Notes: generated by a model not told the origin, from the letters alone. Numbered from the stretch's first letter, positions 44,885-54,574 are shown. The stretch is 64,000 nucleotides of DNA from Atribacter laminatus (GCF_015775515.1 NZ_CP065383.1:2666001-2730000), one strand, 5' to 3'. Numbers and translations are program-made.

Positions 44885-45075
44885 AAAAAAGAACAGACCC
44901 TCATGCTGCCTAGCAGCACCAGATGGGATGAAAATCCAAGATTCGGCATGCCATGGCATGTCGCTACTTTAGTTAAAGAATGGACAAAATACATTACATT
45001 ATGCCCCTACAATTTTATATTCTTTGGTAGGGGTTTGATTTATCATGCCAGTGGGTTTTCAGGATAGACAACCAC
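44885..45075. repeat. Dispersed repeat, second module type (reverse orientation)
   Basis: CATGCTGCCTAGCAGCACCAG, CGGCATGCCATGGCATGTCG, then a TGCCCCTACAATTTTATATT / GGTAGGGG segment, closing with GGTTTTCAGGATAG. It is the reverse-orientation relative of 29040-29210. The rest of the 400-bp gap before the MFS gene holds no visible gene. Confidence 0.75.
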
Positions 45076-45149
45076 CATGCAGCCTGAAGGCAATAAACTT
45101 TATTATCAATAGCCATGAAAGGGGATGAAATCCAATCAACAGTTTCACC

Positions 45150-46301
45150 ATGCTCAGTCATGCCAGCCATGCGGTAAACGATATTTATTGGTTTGTTATC
45201 CCTGCCGTCCTTCCCGTTATTCTTGACGAATTTAAACTTGGTTATGGATGGGCAGGTGGAATACTCACTGCCTTTCTTTTAACCATTGCCGTTTTCTCTC
45301 TCATTTTTGGACATTTTTCCGATCGCTTTTCCCGTTGGGCAATTATCAGTTTGGGTTTTATTTTAGCTTCATTAGGTTTCTTTTTATCCGGGTTTAGTCA
45401 TACTGAAGGCACCTTAATTGCCACTCTATTAATAGCTGCTGTTGGCGTGAGCACTTATCATCCTTCTATGTACGCAGCGGTCGATGAGAACGCTAAGATA
45501 AAAAGAGGGAAAATCTATGGATTTTTTGAATTTTGGGGAGTAGTGGGAATTTTAGGGGTATTCTTTCTTTTCGGTTCACTTCTTCAAAGGGTGGATTGGA
45601 GAGGAATTTTCTTCCTCACTGCTATTCCTGGAGTTTGGTTGGCTTTTCTCTTCATTCGAAATCCAGTTCCCAAACAGGATAATTCAAAGCTATCTGATAC
45701 CACCCAAAGCAAAAAAACAGTTCCCGGTTTTTCGCTTAAAATCATCTCACTATTTTTTATCGGTTTGTCGCTTCGGATCCTCAGTATCACCGCTATTGTT
45801 AATTTTGCCCCCACCTATTTAGTTCGAGAATTCAATCTTCCTGTTGATATCGCTAATTATGGAACCGGATTGATATTCCTCGGTGGCATGATTTTTGCGC
45901 TCACTTTTGGCATTTTATCCGATCGTTACAACCAACTGGCTATATTACTCTTTTTATCGGGAATGATCGCACCGATCATTTTCTTTTTAGGTATCACTCA
46001 TCAGCTATTCTTGGTCTATATGCTTCTTTTCTTATTAGGGGGCTTTTGGTTGGGTTTTTCACCCGTTCAAAACATTTATGTTTCAACGCTCACCAGCTCC
46101 ATAGGAAAGGGAATGGGGTTTGGCTTTTTGATGGGATTCATGACCCTGACCAATGCCTTTGGTCCTGGATTATTTGGAGTACTGGCTGATTTTACCAACC
46201 TCCGTACCGCAATTCTATGGTACACATTACCAGCTTTATTAGGATGGATTCTTTTACTCATCATGGCACGGTCTATGAAAAAAACTGTTGTTAATTATTG
46301 A
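45150..46301 (+). CDS. MFS transporter
   Basis: 383 residues with about 12 helices. N-terminal LSHASHAVNDIYWFVIPAVLPVILDEFKLGYGWAGGILTAF and the loop GHFSDRFSRWAIISLGF match major facilitator proteins, loosely of the fosmidomycin-resistance (Fsr) type. The second half repeats GILSDRYNQLAILL. The ribosome binding site is not clear and an in-frame stop lies 21 bp upstream, so the start is plausible but not certain. Substrate unknown. Confidence 0.78.
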   Translation: MLSHASHAVNDIYWFVIPAVLPVILDEFKLGYGWAGGILTAFLLTIAVFSLIFGHFSDRFSRWAIISLGFILASLGFFLSGFSHTEGTLIATLLIAAVGVSTYHPSMYAAVDENAKIKRGKIYGFFEFWGVVGILGVFFLFGSLLQRVDWRGIFFLTAIPGVWLAFLFIRNPVPKQDNSKLSDTTQSKKTVPGFSLKIISLFFIGLSLRILSITAIVNFAPTYLVREFNLPVDIANYGTGLIFLGGMIFALTFGILSDRYNQLAILLFLSGMIAPIIFFLGITHQLFLVYMLLFLLGGFWLGFSPVQNIYVSTLTSSIGKGMGFGFLMGFMTLTNAFGPGLFGVLADFTNLRTAILWYTLPALLGWILLLIMARSMKKTVVNY

Positions 46302-46381
46302 CGAAAAAATTTTTTAATTTTTAAAAAACAAAAGAGAATAGGGTGTATCGATTGATTGACTGTGGTATAATCGATAGGCAC

Positions 46382-46410
46382 TTGACATTTGGCGGAACGT
46401 TCATTAAAAT
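46382..46410 (+). promoter_or_regulatory. Promoter of the rplM-rpsI operon
   Basis: Near-consensus sigma70 promoter: TTGACA at 46382-46387, 17-bp spacer, TAAAAT at 46405-46410. The expected start is about 46417, giving a short leader with GGAGGAG before rplM. Confidence 0.8.
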
Positions 46411-46440
46411 TCGTATGTTCTAATATGCGCGGAGGAGAAG

Positions 46441-46890
46441 GTGTTTATGGTTCCGAAAACATATATTCCATCATTTAAAAATATTCAGCAAAAATGGTAT
46501 GTCGTTGATGCCCAGGACTTAGTACTGGGGAGAATGGCCTGCCAAATTGCCAAAATTCTATTAGGGAAGAACAAATCGATGTATACGCCCTTCCTTGATA
46601 CTGGTGATTTTGTTATTGTCGTTAATGCCGACAAAGTCCGGGTTACCGGAAAAAAGCTCTCCAATAAAATATATCGACATCACACCGGTTATCCCTCCGG
46701 CTTTCGAGAAGAAACATTGGAGCATTTAATGAAAAGAAAACCCGAGGAAGTGATTCGTAAGGCAGTATGGGGGATGATTCCCCATCATAAGCTGGGAAAC
46801 CGCATTATCAGCAAGTTAAAAGTTTATACTGGCGATTCCCATCCCCACGCAGCCCAAAACCCGATTCCTCTTGATCTAAGGAGTGAATGA
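46441..46890 (+). CDS. rplM: 50S ribosomal protein L13
   Basis: 149 residues; KWYVVDAQDLVLGRMACQIAKILLGKNKSMYTPFLDTGDFVIVVNADKVRVTGKK and GMIPHHKLGNRIISKLKVYTGDSHPHAAQNP are diagnostic. GTG start at 46441 (or ATG 46447) after GGAGGAG. Paired with rpsI in the universal order and 1 bp away from its start. Confidence 0.96.
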   Translation: MFMVPKTYIPSFKNIQQKWYVVDAQDLVLGRMACQIAKILLGKNKSMYTPFLDTGDFVIVVNADKVRVTGKKLSNKIYRHHTGYPSGFREETLEHLMKRKPEEVIRKAVWGMIPHHKLGNRIISKLKVYTGDSHPHAAQNPIPLDLRSE

Positions 46891-46891
46891 C

Positions 46892-47287
46892 GTGAGTATG
46901 GATATGAAATATTACGCAACCGGGAGAAGAAAAACATCGATCGCCAAGGTGTGGTTAACTTTGGGAAGTGGTAAAGTAGTTATAAACGGCAGAGAATTAA
47001 AAGATTATTTTCCCCAACCAGTTCTTCAAATATTAGCCATCCGTCCGTTAACCCTGACCGGGAGTGATAGCCGCTTTAATGTCAACGTCATGGTAGAAGG
47101 CGGAGGCCTAAGCGGTCAGGCAGGGGCCATGGCTTTGGGAATTTCCAGATCACTAATCAAAATTGATGAAAATCTGAAACCAACTTTAAAAAAAGCTGGA
47201 CTCTTGACTCGTGATCCTCGGATGAAAGAGCGGAAAAAATACGGACAGCGTTCAGCTCGGGCTCGTTTTCAATTCTCTAAACGGTAA
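46892..47287 (+). CDS. rpsI: 30S ribosomal protein S9
   Basis: About 131 residues ending in the diagnostic KKYGQRSARARFQFSKR tail that reaches the ribosomal P site. YATGRRKTSIAKVWL and the GGGLSGQAGAMALGISRSL segment complete the pattern. GTG 46892 is chosen, 8 bases after AAGGAG; earlier GTG 46883 overlaps the binding site. Confidence 0.95.
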   Translation: MSMDMKYYATGRRKTSIAKVWLTLGSGKVVINGRELKDYFPQPVLQILAIRPLTLTGSDSRFNVNVMVEGGGLSGQAGAMALGISRSLIKIDENLKPTLKKAGLLTRDPRMKERKKYGQRSARARFQFSKR

Positions 47288-47302
47288 AATTTTTAATTAT
47301 TG

Positions 47303-47330
47303 GAGCCCCCGAAGTCCGGGGGCTCTTTTT
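47303..47330 (+). terminator. Intrinsic terminator of rplM-rpsI
   Basis: Stem GAGCCCCCG/CGGGGGCTC with a short loop and TTTTT at 47326-47330, 15 bp after the rpsI stop. A reading frame for the racemase extends back into it, but translation should start further down. Confidence 0.9.
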
Positions 47331-47388
47331 GTTTCAGGTGAATTTAGGTTTTTCAAGATTGCCGGTCAAAATAGGAAAGGTTTTGGTG

Positions 47389-48471
47389 GTGATTGGTTTG
47401 TATCCGTTTCTTGAAATTAATTTATCTAAGCTGAAACAAAATATCGAAACCCTTCAAAAAAAATGCTCCCAGTGGATGCTGAAACCGGTCGCTGTCACCA
47501 AAGGCTTTTGTGCCGATTCCAAAATAACCGACCTGCTTTATGATTCTGGAATTCAAACTTTCGCTGATTCCAATATATCCAATCTGATAAAATTGATCGA
47601 TCGGTATGGCCATAAAGCTCAATATCAATTAATCCGTCTTCCCATGAAAGAAGAAATCGATGTAATCCTTGAAAACCAAATAATTCCTATGGTTTCCCAA
47701 ATAGAAATTCTCAACCTCTTTAATCAGAAAGCCAAGCAATTGCATGCCCGATCGTCGGTTATCCTTGCTATCGAAACTGGTGATGGAAGAGAGGGATTTC
47801 TTCCGGAGGAACTACTCAATAATATTGACCAGGTTGTCTCTTTCAATGATCTTACTATAGTTGGTATTGGAACCTCCTTAGCATGTTTGAGTGGAGTCCT
47901 TCCTCAAATAACAACACTCGAAAAATTAAACTCTTTGAGAAATCAACTCCGAATATTCCTACATAATCCTCATCTTTTTATATCAGTTGGCGGAACGACT
48001 TTCTTTTCCCTTTGGGAGGAATACTCCCAACCACCTCCGGTAGGTCAGATTCGTTGCGGAGAAGCTTTTCTCTTCGGTAGTGATATCAGCAGAAAAAGAA
48101 ATCTTAATTGGCTGCAACAGGGAGCTTTCCACATCGAAGCTGAAATTGTGGAAATAAAAAGCAAGCTTCCTGACTCCACAGATCGAGGATTTGATGCCTT
48201 TGGTCGGGCTTGCAAGATTTCCAGTGAAAATAACTATCCTCGGAAACGAGCGTTAGTTGCGGTCGGACTGCAAGACATTGATGATACGCAGTTATTTTTC
48301 GAAGACAGAAATGTTACAATAATTGGAGCAACCAGCAATTATTTAGTTTTAGATTGTGAAGAAAGTCAGCATGATTATCGGATTGGTGATTTAGTCCGAT
48401 TTCAAGCTGGGTATGGAACTGTACTGCGGGCATTTTTATCGCCCTATATCCAGAAACGCTACATTGAATGA
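47389..48471 (+). CDS. Ornithine racemase-like PLP enzyme
   Basis: About 360 residues with the alanine-racemase N-terminal PLP barrel: LEINLSKLKQNIETLQKKC, KPVAVTKGFCADSKITDLLYDSG (K is the PLP lysine), REGFLPEEL and GIGTSLACLSGVLP match the Orr ornithine racemase group. The next gene is ornithine carbamoyltransferase, which supports an ornithine role (interconversion of D- and L-ornithine). Start taken at GTG 47389, 8 bases after GGAAAGG; a TTG at 47329 lies inside a terminator. Confidence 0.75.
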   Translation: MIGLYPFLEINLSKLKQNIETLQKKCSQWMLKPVAVTKGFCADSKITDLLYDSGIQTFADSNISNLIKLIDRYGHKAQYQLIRLPMKEEIDVILENQIIPMVSQIEILNLFNQKAKQLHARSSVILAIETGDGREGFLPEELLNNIDQVVSFNDLTIVGIGTSLACLSGVLPQITTLEKLNSLRNQLRIFLHNPHLFISVGGTTFFSLWEEYSQPPPVGQIRCGEAFLFGSDISRKRNLNWLQQGAFHIEAEIVEIKSKLPDSTDRGFDAFGRACKISSENNYPRKRALVAVGLQDIDDTQLFFEDRNVTIIGATSNYLVLDCEESQHDYRIGDLVRFQAGYGTVLRAFLSPYIQKRYIE

Positions 48472-48486
48472 GAAAGGATGGGTACT

Positions 48487-49422
48487 ATGAGGTGGGTATT
48501 TAAAGGAAGAGATTTCTTAAATCTAGCCGATTATTCAGCCGATGAAATTTATTACCTTTTAGAAACGGCAGTTGTTTTAAAGAGACGCTGGATGATAGGA
48601 GAGAAGATCGAAATCCTTTCCGGAAAAACCCTGGCCATGCTTTTTGAAAAACCATCTTTACGGACCCGGGTTTCTTTTGAAATGGCAATTCATCAACTGG
48701 GTGGAAAAGCAATGTACATTGGACCTCAAGAAGTGGGTTTGGGAAAGAGGGAAGCAATTAAGGATGTAGCTATGGTTCTCGACCGTATGGTTGATGCGAT
48801 TATGATTCGTACTTTCAGCCATGATAACCTCATCCAAATGGCAAAGTATTCTGTAATTCCGATTATTAATGGACTTTCTGACCTGCATCATCCTTGTCAA
48901 ATTTTAGGAGATATGTTGACCATTTTAGAAAAAAAAGGAACTCTTAAAGGTCAAAAAATTTCTTATTTTGGTGATGGAAACAATGTCTGCCATTCCTGGC
49001 TGGTAGCAGCCGGAGTCCTGGGGCTCAATCTCACCATCTGTTCTCCCAACAACTATCAACCGCAAACCGAAATATGGGATTGGGCTCAAGAAAAGGGAAG
49101 TCACTCAGGAGCGACCATAGTTTATGAAGCCGATCCAGATATAGCCGCACAGGATGCCGATGTTATTTATACTGATGTCTGGGCAAGTATGGGAAAAGAA
49201 AATGAAATGGAGGAAAGGATTCGTCATTTCCAAAAACTTCAGGTTAACCAAAATACTCTTGATAAAGCTCAACCCGATGCGATCGTACTCCATTGCATGC
49301 CAGCTCACCGAAATCTGGAAATTACTGATGAAGTTATGGATGGTTCCCATTCAGTCGTAATTGATGAAGCCGAAAACCGACTTCATGCTCAAAAGGCTTT
49401 GCTGGCATTGATTATGAGTTAG
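48487..49422 (+). CDS. argF: Ornithine carbamoyltransferase
   Basis: Forms citrulline and phosphate from carbamoyl phosphate and ornithine, or runs in the catabolic direction. About 311 residues. Carbamoyl-phosphate site EKPSLRTRVSFE, TFSHDNL, NGLSDLHHPCQILGD, ornithine site DVWASMGKE and catalytic HCMPAHRN are all intact. GAAAGGA precedes the ATG at 48487. Part of a tightly spaced operon with the racemase; no arginine deiminase or arginine synthesis gene is adjacent. Confidence 0.93.
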   Translation: MRWVFKGRDFLNLADYSADEIYYLLETAVVLKRRWMIGEKIEILSGKTLAMLFEKPSLRTRVSFEMAIHQLGGKAMYIGPQEVGLGKREAIKDVAMVLDRMVDAIMIRTFSHDNLIQMAKYSVIPIINGLSDLHHPCQILGDMLTILEKKGTLKGQKISYFGDGNNVCHSWLVAAGVLGLNLTICSPNNYQPQTEIWDWAQEKGSHSGATIVYEADPDIAAQDADVIYTDVWASMGKENEMEERIRHFQKLQVNQNTLDKAQPDAIVLHCMPAHRNLEITDEVMDGSHSVVIDEAENRLHAQKALLALIMS

Positions 49423-49437
49423 CGGAGGAGTTATCTT

Positions 49438-50199
49438 TTGAATCTTTCTGTGCACTGGCGATGGATAATCGAACTTATTCTCATTTTATACTTATCTTTT
49501 CGATTGTTTTCTATCACCAAGGGCACTTCGCTTTATTCGGTTTTAAAATTCCTCATGGTCTTTTTTATCATTGCCGGGTTGGCCAATTTTTCCGGGTTAA
49601 AAGAACTCAATTTTATATGGAAGGTTATTCTTGTTGCCTATATTGGCGGGGCTTTTATTGTTTTTCAACCTGAGCTTCGCCGTCTCTATGTTAATCGGGC
49701 TTACCACCGACCGGATAGCACGTCCCGTTTCTTTTTTCACAGCGAGGAAGATCGAACCAAGTTTATCGACGAAATTACCATTGCCTGTCAAACGCTCTCT
49801 CGTAAGAAAGTTGGAGCTTTGGTCGTATTAGAGAGGAACAACGATTTACGCGATTTTCTTCAAACTGGCATTGCCATTGACGCCGTATTTTCATCCGAAT
49901 TAGTTTATTCAATTTTTTTAACCGAATCACCGCTGCACGATGGAGCAGTGATTGTCAAAGAAAACCGGATTATTGCTGCCGGTTGCATTCTCCCCTTAGC
50001 AGAAAAAACCGAGGTTAAAAAATTAGTTGGAACCCGGCACCGAGCTGGAATCGGTATCACCGAACAAACTGATGCTCTATCTTTGGTGGTTTCAGAAACA
50101 ACTGGGAAAGTATCGATCGCAGTTCAGGGTAAAATGGCCTGGGATGTTGAGACGAGTACTTTGAAAAAAATGCTAAGAATTCTCTATCGAAAACTATGA
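49438..50199 (+). CDS. cdaA: Diadenylate cyclase CdaA
   Basis: Makes cyclic di-AMP from ATP. 253 residues: three N-terminal membrane helices (about 9-80), then a DAC (DisA_N) domain with the catalytic DGAVIV (SPLHDGAVIVKENRIIAAGCILPL) and GTRHRAGIGITEQTDALSLVVSE. TTG start with GGAGG 10 bases upstream. Followed by a 4-bp overlapping YbbR-like gene, the usual CdaA neighbour. Confidence 0.92.
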   Translation: MNLSVHWRWIIELILILYLSFRLFSITKGTSLYSVLKFLMVFFIIAGLANFSGLKELNFIWKVILVAYIGGAFIVFQPELRRLYVNRAYHRPDSTSRFFFHSEEDRTKFIDEITIACQTLSRKKVGALVVLERNNDLRDFLQTGIAIDAVFSSELVYSIFLTESPLHDGAVIVKENRIIAAGCILPLAEKTEVKKLVGTRHRAGIGITEQTDALSLVVSETTGKVSIAVQGKMAWDVETSTLKKMLRILYRKL

Positions 50200-50498
50200 T
50201 TAAAATCTCTGATATTATTAAATTGATAAAAAATAGCTGGAAAAAAATTAAAACCTGGTATCATCATGACCGGGAAACCAAATGGTATGCTATTGGTTTT
50301 GCTGTTGCTTTATGGTTTTATTTATTAAGTGAAAATTATGCCCAAGTAGGATATAGCTGGCATAAGGTGTGGGATCACTCAACACCTATTCCTATTATCA
50401 CCACCCAGCAAAACCTATCAGGAGATGCCATACCCGGTGCTATCCTTGAAGAAATAAAACCAATTGATAATGTTAAGACGGTGAAGGGAGGAAATTAA
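50196..50498 (+). CDS. Truncated CdaR/YbbR-like membrane stub
   Basis: 100 residues. One membrane helix WYAIGFAVALWFYLLSENY (about 30-49), as at the start of CdaR/YbbR proteins, followed by only about 50 residues (TPIPIITTQQNLSGDAIPGAILEEIKP) and no YbbR repeats. It overlaps cdaA by ATGA and ends 1 bp before the EF-G-like gene. CdaR normally has several YbbR domains (about 300-450 residues) and modulates CdaA. This short form may only anchor or touch the cyclase, or be a degraded regulator. Confidence 0.6.
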   Translation: MIKISDIIKLIKNSWKKIKTWYHHDRETKWYAIGFAVALWFYLLSENYAQVGYSWHKVWDHSTPIPIITTQQNLSGDAIPGAILEEIKPIDNVKTVKGGN

Positions 50499-50499
50499 T

Positions 50500-52587
50500 T
50501 TGAAAAAGTATGACAGTAAAGACATTCGAAACGTGGGATTATTTTCACATGCCGGTGCAGGAAAAACCACTCTTGCCGAAGCGTTACTTTTTCATTCAGG
50601 TCTCATCTCCCGAAAGGGAAAAGTTGAAGAAGGAAACACCGTATCCGATTGGGAGCCAGAAGAAATAAAAAGAGGAATATCAATCGATCTATCAGTGCTC
50701 CCCTTTGAATGGCTGGGAAAGAAAATTAATTTGATTGATACTCCCGGATACGCAGATTTTGTCGGAAATGTTTTAGGTGCACTTCGTGCGGTCGATTGTG
50801 GATTAATCCCGGTTTGCGGAGTTTCTGGAGTTGAAGTTGGAGTAGAGCGGAGCTGGGCGTATTTGGAGCAAAATCAGCTCCCAGTTTTCCTTTTTATCAA
50901 CAAAATGGATCGAGAGGGTGCCAATTTTGATAAAGTCTTAGGTGAAATACAAAATGAACTCTCGGCTAAAGCAACTCCATTATACATCCCAATTGGTAAA
51001 GAAAGCAATTTTCAGGGTGTCGTCGATGTTTTAGCAATGAAAGCCTTGTATTTCCAAGCCGATGGAAAATCATTTAAGGAAGATGCCATACCGGCAGACC
51101 TTCAAAATCAGGCTCAGGAAATTCATGACTTCTTAGTCGAAAATATTGCCGAAACCAACGATGAATTATTAAACATGTATTTGGAAGGACAAACCATCGA
51201 ACCCGAACTCCTTAAAGAAACTCTTCGCCAAGCAATCTTACAGCGAAAGCTCTTTCCAGTGTTATGTGGGTCTGGTTTAACCGATCGAGGAGTTACTCTT
51301 CTTGGAGATGCTTTGTCTCATTACGCCCCATCTCCGCTTGACCGTCCTCCCGTTCGAGGAATTAATCCGAAAACCAAAGAAGAAATAGATAGAAAAAACA
51401 ATGAAGCCGAGCCTTTTTCGGCTTACGTCTATAAAATTATCAGTGATCCCTATGTAGGAAAGTTGGCTTTAGTGAGAGTTTTTTCTGGAAAATTAACTTC
51501 TGACTCCCGTTTGTTCAATGCTTCCCGTGAAACTGAAGAGAAAGTGGGACAGATACTGACCTTACGAGGCAAAAACCAGGAATCGGTGACCGAAATCGGA
51601 CCGGGAGATATAGGTGCCATCGCCAAAATCAACGAAATCTATCTCGGAGATACCCTTTCAGAAAAGGAAAATCCAATTGTTTTTGCTAATCTGGAATATC
51701 CAGAGGCAAATTACTTATCAAGCATTAAACCTCTTGGACGGGGTGATGAAGATAAAATCAGCTTAGGAATCAGCCGAATATTGGAAGAAGATCCTACCAT
51801 CAAAGAGGTTCGTGACCCCGATACCAAAGAAGATGTTCTTTATGGTTATGGGGATATTCATCTCGACGTATTAATCGAGAAAATGAAACGTAAATTTGGT
51901 GTGGAAGTCGGTTTGGCTATTCCAAAAGTTCCTTATAAGGAAACTATCAAGGGAACCACCAAGGTGGAAGGGAAATATAAAAGACAATCAGGCGGGAGAG
52001 GGCAGTATGGTCATTGTTGGCTGGAACTCGAACCGCTTCCTCGCGGCAAGGGTTTCGAATTCGTTGATAAAATTGTGGGTGGAGCTATCCCCCGTAATTA
52101 TATTCCTTCGGTGGAAAAGGGTGTTCAGGAAGCAATGTTGGAAGGAGTTTTAGCCAGTTATCCAGTCATCGATATCCGGGTCACCGTTTACGACGGATCT
52201 TTCCACCCAGTCGATTCATCGGATATGGCCTTTAAAATTGCTGGCTCGATGGCTTTAAAAAAGGGATGTCTGGAATGCAATCCAGTTCTGCTGGAGCCAA
52301 TTATGAACCTTGAAATCACCGTTCCCGAAGAGTTCATGGGAGATGTTATCGGCGATATTAACAGCCGAAGAGGCAGAATCTTGGGGATGGATCCAAAGGA
52401 TGGTTATCAGCTCATCCGAGCCAATGTCCCGTTGGCTGAAATTTTTCGCTATTCTGTGGACCTTCGTTCTATTACTCAAGGCCGAGGGTTCTATAAAATG
52501 ACCTTCTCCAACTACGAGGAAGTTCCAGGCCAGATTGCCGAGGGTATTATTCAAAAAGCCAAGAAAGAAAAAGAAGAGGCAGGATGA
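50500..52587 (+). CDS. Elongation factor G-like GTPase
   Basis: 695 residues with all five EF-G domains. G1 HAGAGKTT (about 17-24), G2 region RGISID, G3 DTPGYADF, G4 NKMDREGANF, and domain IV VEGKYKRQSGGRGQYGHCWLELEPL. The EF-G-like branch (often called EF-G2 or FusA-like) differs from the main FusA, which is normally beside rpsL/rpsG and is not here. It may help translocation under special conditions or act in ribosome recycling (inference). TTG start after GGAGG. It overlaps acpS by ATGA. Confidence 0.85.
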   Translation: MKKYDSKDIRNVGLFSHAGAGKTTLAEALLFHSGLISRKGKVEEGNTVSDWEPEEIKRGISIDLSVLPFEWLGKKINLIDTPGYADFVGNVLGALRAVDCGLIPVCGVSGVEVGVERSWAYLEQNQLPVFLFINKMDREGANFDKVLGEIQNELSAKATPLYIPIGKESNFQGVVDVLAMKALYFQADGKSFKEDAIPADLQNQAQEIHDFLVENIAETNDELLNMYLEGQTIEPELLKETLRQAILQRKLFPVLCGSGLTDRGVTLLGDALSHYAPSPLDRPPVRGINPKTKEEIDRKNNEAEPFSAYVYKIISDPYVGKLALVRVFSGKLTSDSRLFNASRETEEKVGQILTLRGKNQESVTEIGPGDIGAIAKINEIYLGDTLSEKENPIVFANLEYPEANYLSSIKPLGRGDEDKISLGISRILEEDPTIKEVRDPDTKEDVLYGYGDIHLDVLIEKMKRKFGVEVGLAIPKVPYKETIKGTTKVEGKYKRQSGGRGQYGHCWLELEPLPRGKGFEFVDKIVGGAIPRNYIPSVEKGVQEAMLEGVLASYPVIDIRVTVYDGSFHPVDSSDMAFKIAGSMALKKGCLECNPVLLEPIMNLEITVPEEFMGDVIGDINSRRGRILGMDPKDGYQLIRANVPLAEIFRYSVDLRSITQGRGFYKMTFSNYEEVPGQIAEGIIQKAKKEKEEAG

Positions 52588-52982
52588 ATCCAAAGGTATA
52601 TGTTGGAATTGATCTTATCAATCTCTCGAGAGTGAAAAAAACTCTTAGCCGATGTGAAAAAAGGTTTGTAAACCGAATTGCCACCTCAGCTGAGCTTGAA
52701 TATTACCGTGGCGGGAGCGAGCGGCGTTTTATAGAAGGTGTCGCTTCGCTCTTCGCCGTGAAGGAAGCCGTTAAAAAAATCTTTCTTCAAAAGAATCTGA
52801 ATCCCAGTTGGAAACATATCCAGGTTTTTCATCACCCTTCAGGAAAGCCTTGGATTTCTTTAACCGAGGAACCATTAAAGCAAAAATTTGAAAGCATATC
52901 TCTATCCCTTTCCCATACTGCCGAGATGGTGGTCGCTGTGGCGGTGGGAGTGGAAAGGCTCATAGATAATACCGAGGCTTAA
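52584..52982 (+). CDS. acpS: Holo-[acyl-carrier-protein] synthase
   Basis: Transfers the 4'-phosphopantetheine group of CoA to acyl carrier protein. 132 residues with the conserved YVGIDLINLSRVKK (Asp metal ligand), ASLFAVKEAVKK and SLSLSHTAEMVVAVAV. ATGA overlap with the preceding gene and 2 bp from the next: part of the long operon. Confidence 0.93.
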   Translation: MNPKVYVGIDLINLSRVKKTLSRCEKRFVNRIATSAELEYYRGGSERRFIEGVASLFAVKEAVKKIFLQKNLNPSWKHIQVFHHPSGKPWISLTEEPLKQKFESISLSLSHTAEMVVAVAVGVERLIDNTEA

Positions 52983-52984
52983 CA

Positions 52985-54574
52985 GTGAAACTTATTACTT
53001 CCGAATCCATGCAAAAACTGGAAAAAAGGTTAGTCGAATCCTACCGGATTCCGACTCAGCTCCTCATGGAGAATGCCGGAAGAAATATTGTCGAAAAAAT
53101 CGAAGGCATTGGAATGGAGAAATCATGGAAACAAGTGGCGGTGATCTGTGGCCCGGGAAACAATGGAGGTGACGGATTGGTCATTGCCCGTCATCTCAAT
53201 CTTCGTTATCCGTCATTGCCTATTACCATTTTTTTAGCAGGAAATCCCGAGCGCTTAAAAAACGATTCTGCTCTTAATTATGAAATCTGTCAGCGAATCG
53301 GTATACCGATACAGCGAGTCTTCCCAGAAAATCCACTCGGTTTCGAGCCAGGAACTCTGATAATTGATTCTCTTTTTGGTACAGGACTATCAAAAAATGT
53401 TGAAGGCATTTTTCAAGTAGTAATCGATGCTATCAATGAAGCCAAGCAATCAATGATTATTGCCGTTGATGTCCCTTCGGGTATCGATGCGACCTGGGGG
53501 AAAATCATGGGAAGGGCAGTGAAAGCCCACCATACCATTACTTTAGGAATGATCAAGAGGGGATTGGTAGTCGCTCCTGCTCGTGAATACTGTGGAACTA
53601 TTCATCTTGCTGATATCGGAATCCCTTTTGATCGAGAACCGGGAATTGTTCCCCAAGAAGGCTTTCTAATCACGCCTGATTTCATACGTCCCTTTTTGCC
53701 AGAGAAAGCTTTTCTCAGCAATAAAATAAGTACCGGGGTTGTTATGATAGTTGCAGGAAGCCCAGCTATGACTGGAGCTGGTCTTTTAACCTGTCAAGCC
53801 GCTTATCGAAGCGGAGCAGGGATGGTTATTTGGGCTACCAACCCTCAACTTGCGCCTTTAGTAAAAACTTCAATTCCTGAAGTGGTGAGCACCATTCTTT
53901 CCGACAATAAAAATAGTTTTCAGTGGGAATATTTGCCTCATCATGCCGATGAAATATGTAAAGCCATCTTACAACGAAAATGCCGTTCAATTGCCATTGG
54001 TCCTGGTTTAGGTTCGTCTTGGTCATCCAAATACTTTATTGAAAAAGTCATTGAAAAATCACCAGTCAAGGGTGTGATCGATGCTGATGCCTTAAATGCC
54101 ATCGCTGTAAACCGGGAGTTTTGGAAAAATCGTTTACAAGGTTGGATTCTCACTCCTCACGAAGGTGAAATGGGTCGACTCCTTAACCGCTCGGCTTCTT
54201 CAATTGCTGAAAATCGAATCGCCGCGAGTTGTGCTTTGTCTCAATACTTTAACTGTATTACCGTTTTAAAGGGACCGGGAACCATTGTTGTATCTCCCCA
54301 GGGAGAAATTGCTATCAACCCGACGGGGAATCCCAATCTCGCTACTGCTGGGAGTGGAGACGTTTTAACTGGAATTATTGCTTCTTTATTAGCTCAAGGG
54401 AGGTCTCCGTTTATCAGTGCCGTGACCGGAGTATTTCTCCATGGATTAACAGCTGATTTATATCAAAAACAGTCTCCTCAACTTCTTGCCAGTGATCTAG
54501 CATCTTATCTCCCATACGCTATAAAGGTGGTTAAAAATTGTGAATACCGATTACCCATTGTGGATAGAGATTGA
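52985..54574 (+). CDS. nnr: Bifunctional NAD(P)H-hydrate epimerase/dehydratase
   Basis: Repairs damaged NAD(P)HX. The N-terminal YjeF/epimerase domain (about 1-215) shows VICGPGNNGGDGLVIARHL and DSLFGTGLSKNV. The C-terminal ADP-dependent dehydratase (about 230-529) shows AIGPGLGSS, DADALNAIA, LTPHEGEMGRLL, VLKGPGTIV and GNPNLATAGSGDVLTGIIA. GTG start. The last 35 bp overlap alr. Confidence 0.93.
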   Translation: MKLITSESMQKLEKRLVESYRIPTQLLMENAGRNIVEKIEGIGMEKSWKQVAVICGPGNNGGDGLVIARHLNLRYPSLPITIFLAGNPERLKNDSALNYEICQRIGIPIQRVFPENPLGFEPGTLIIDSLFGTGLSKNVEGIFQVVIDAINEAKQSMIIAVDVPSGIDATWGKIMGRAVKAHHTITLGMIKRGLVVAPAREYCGTIHLADIGIPFDREPGIVPQEGFLITPDFIRPFLPEKAFLSNKISTGVVMIVAGSPAMTGAGLLTCQAAYRSGAGMVIWATNPQLAPLVKTSIPEVVSTILSDNKNSFQWEYLPHHADEICKAILQRKCRSIAIGPGLGSSWSSKYFIEKVIEKSPVKGVIDADALNAIAVNREFWKNRLQGWILTPHEGEMGRLLNRSASSIAENRIAASCALSQYFNCITVLKGPGTIVVSPQGEIAINPTGNPNLATAGSGDVLTGIIASLLAQGRSPFISAVTGVFLHGLTADLYQKQSPQLLASDLASYLPYAIKVVKNCEYRLPIVDRD

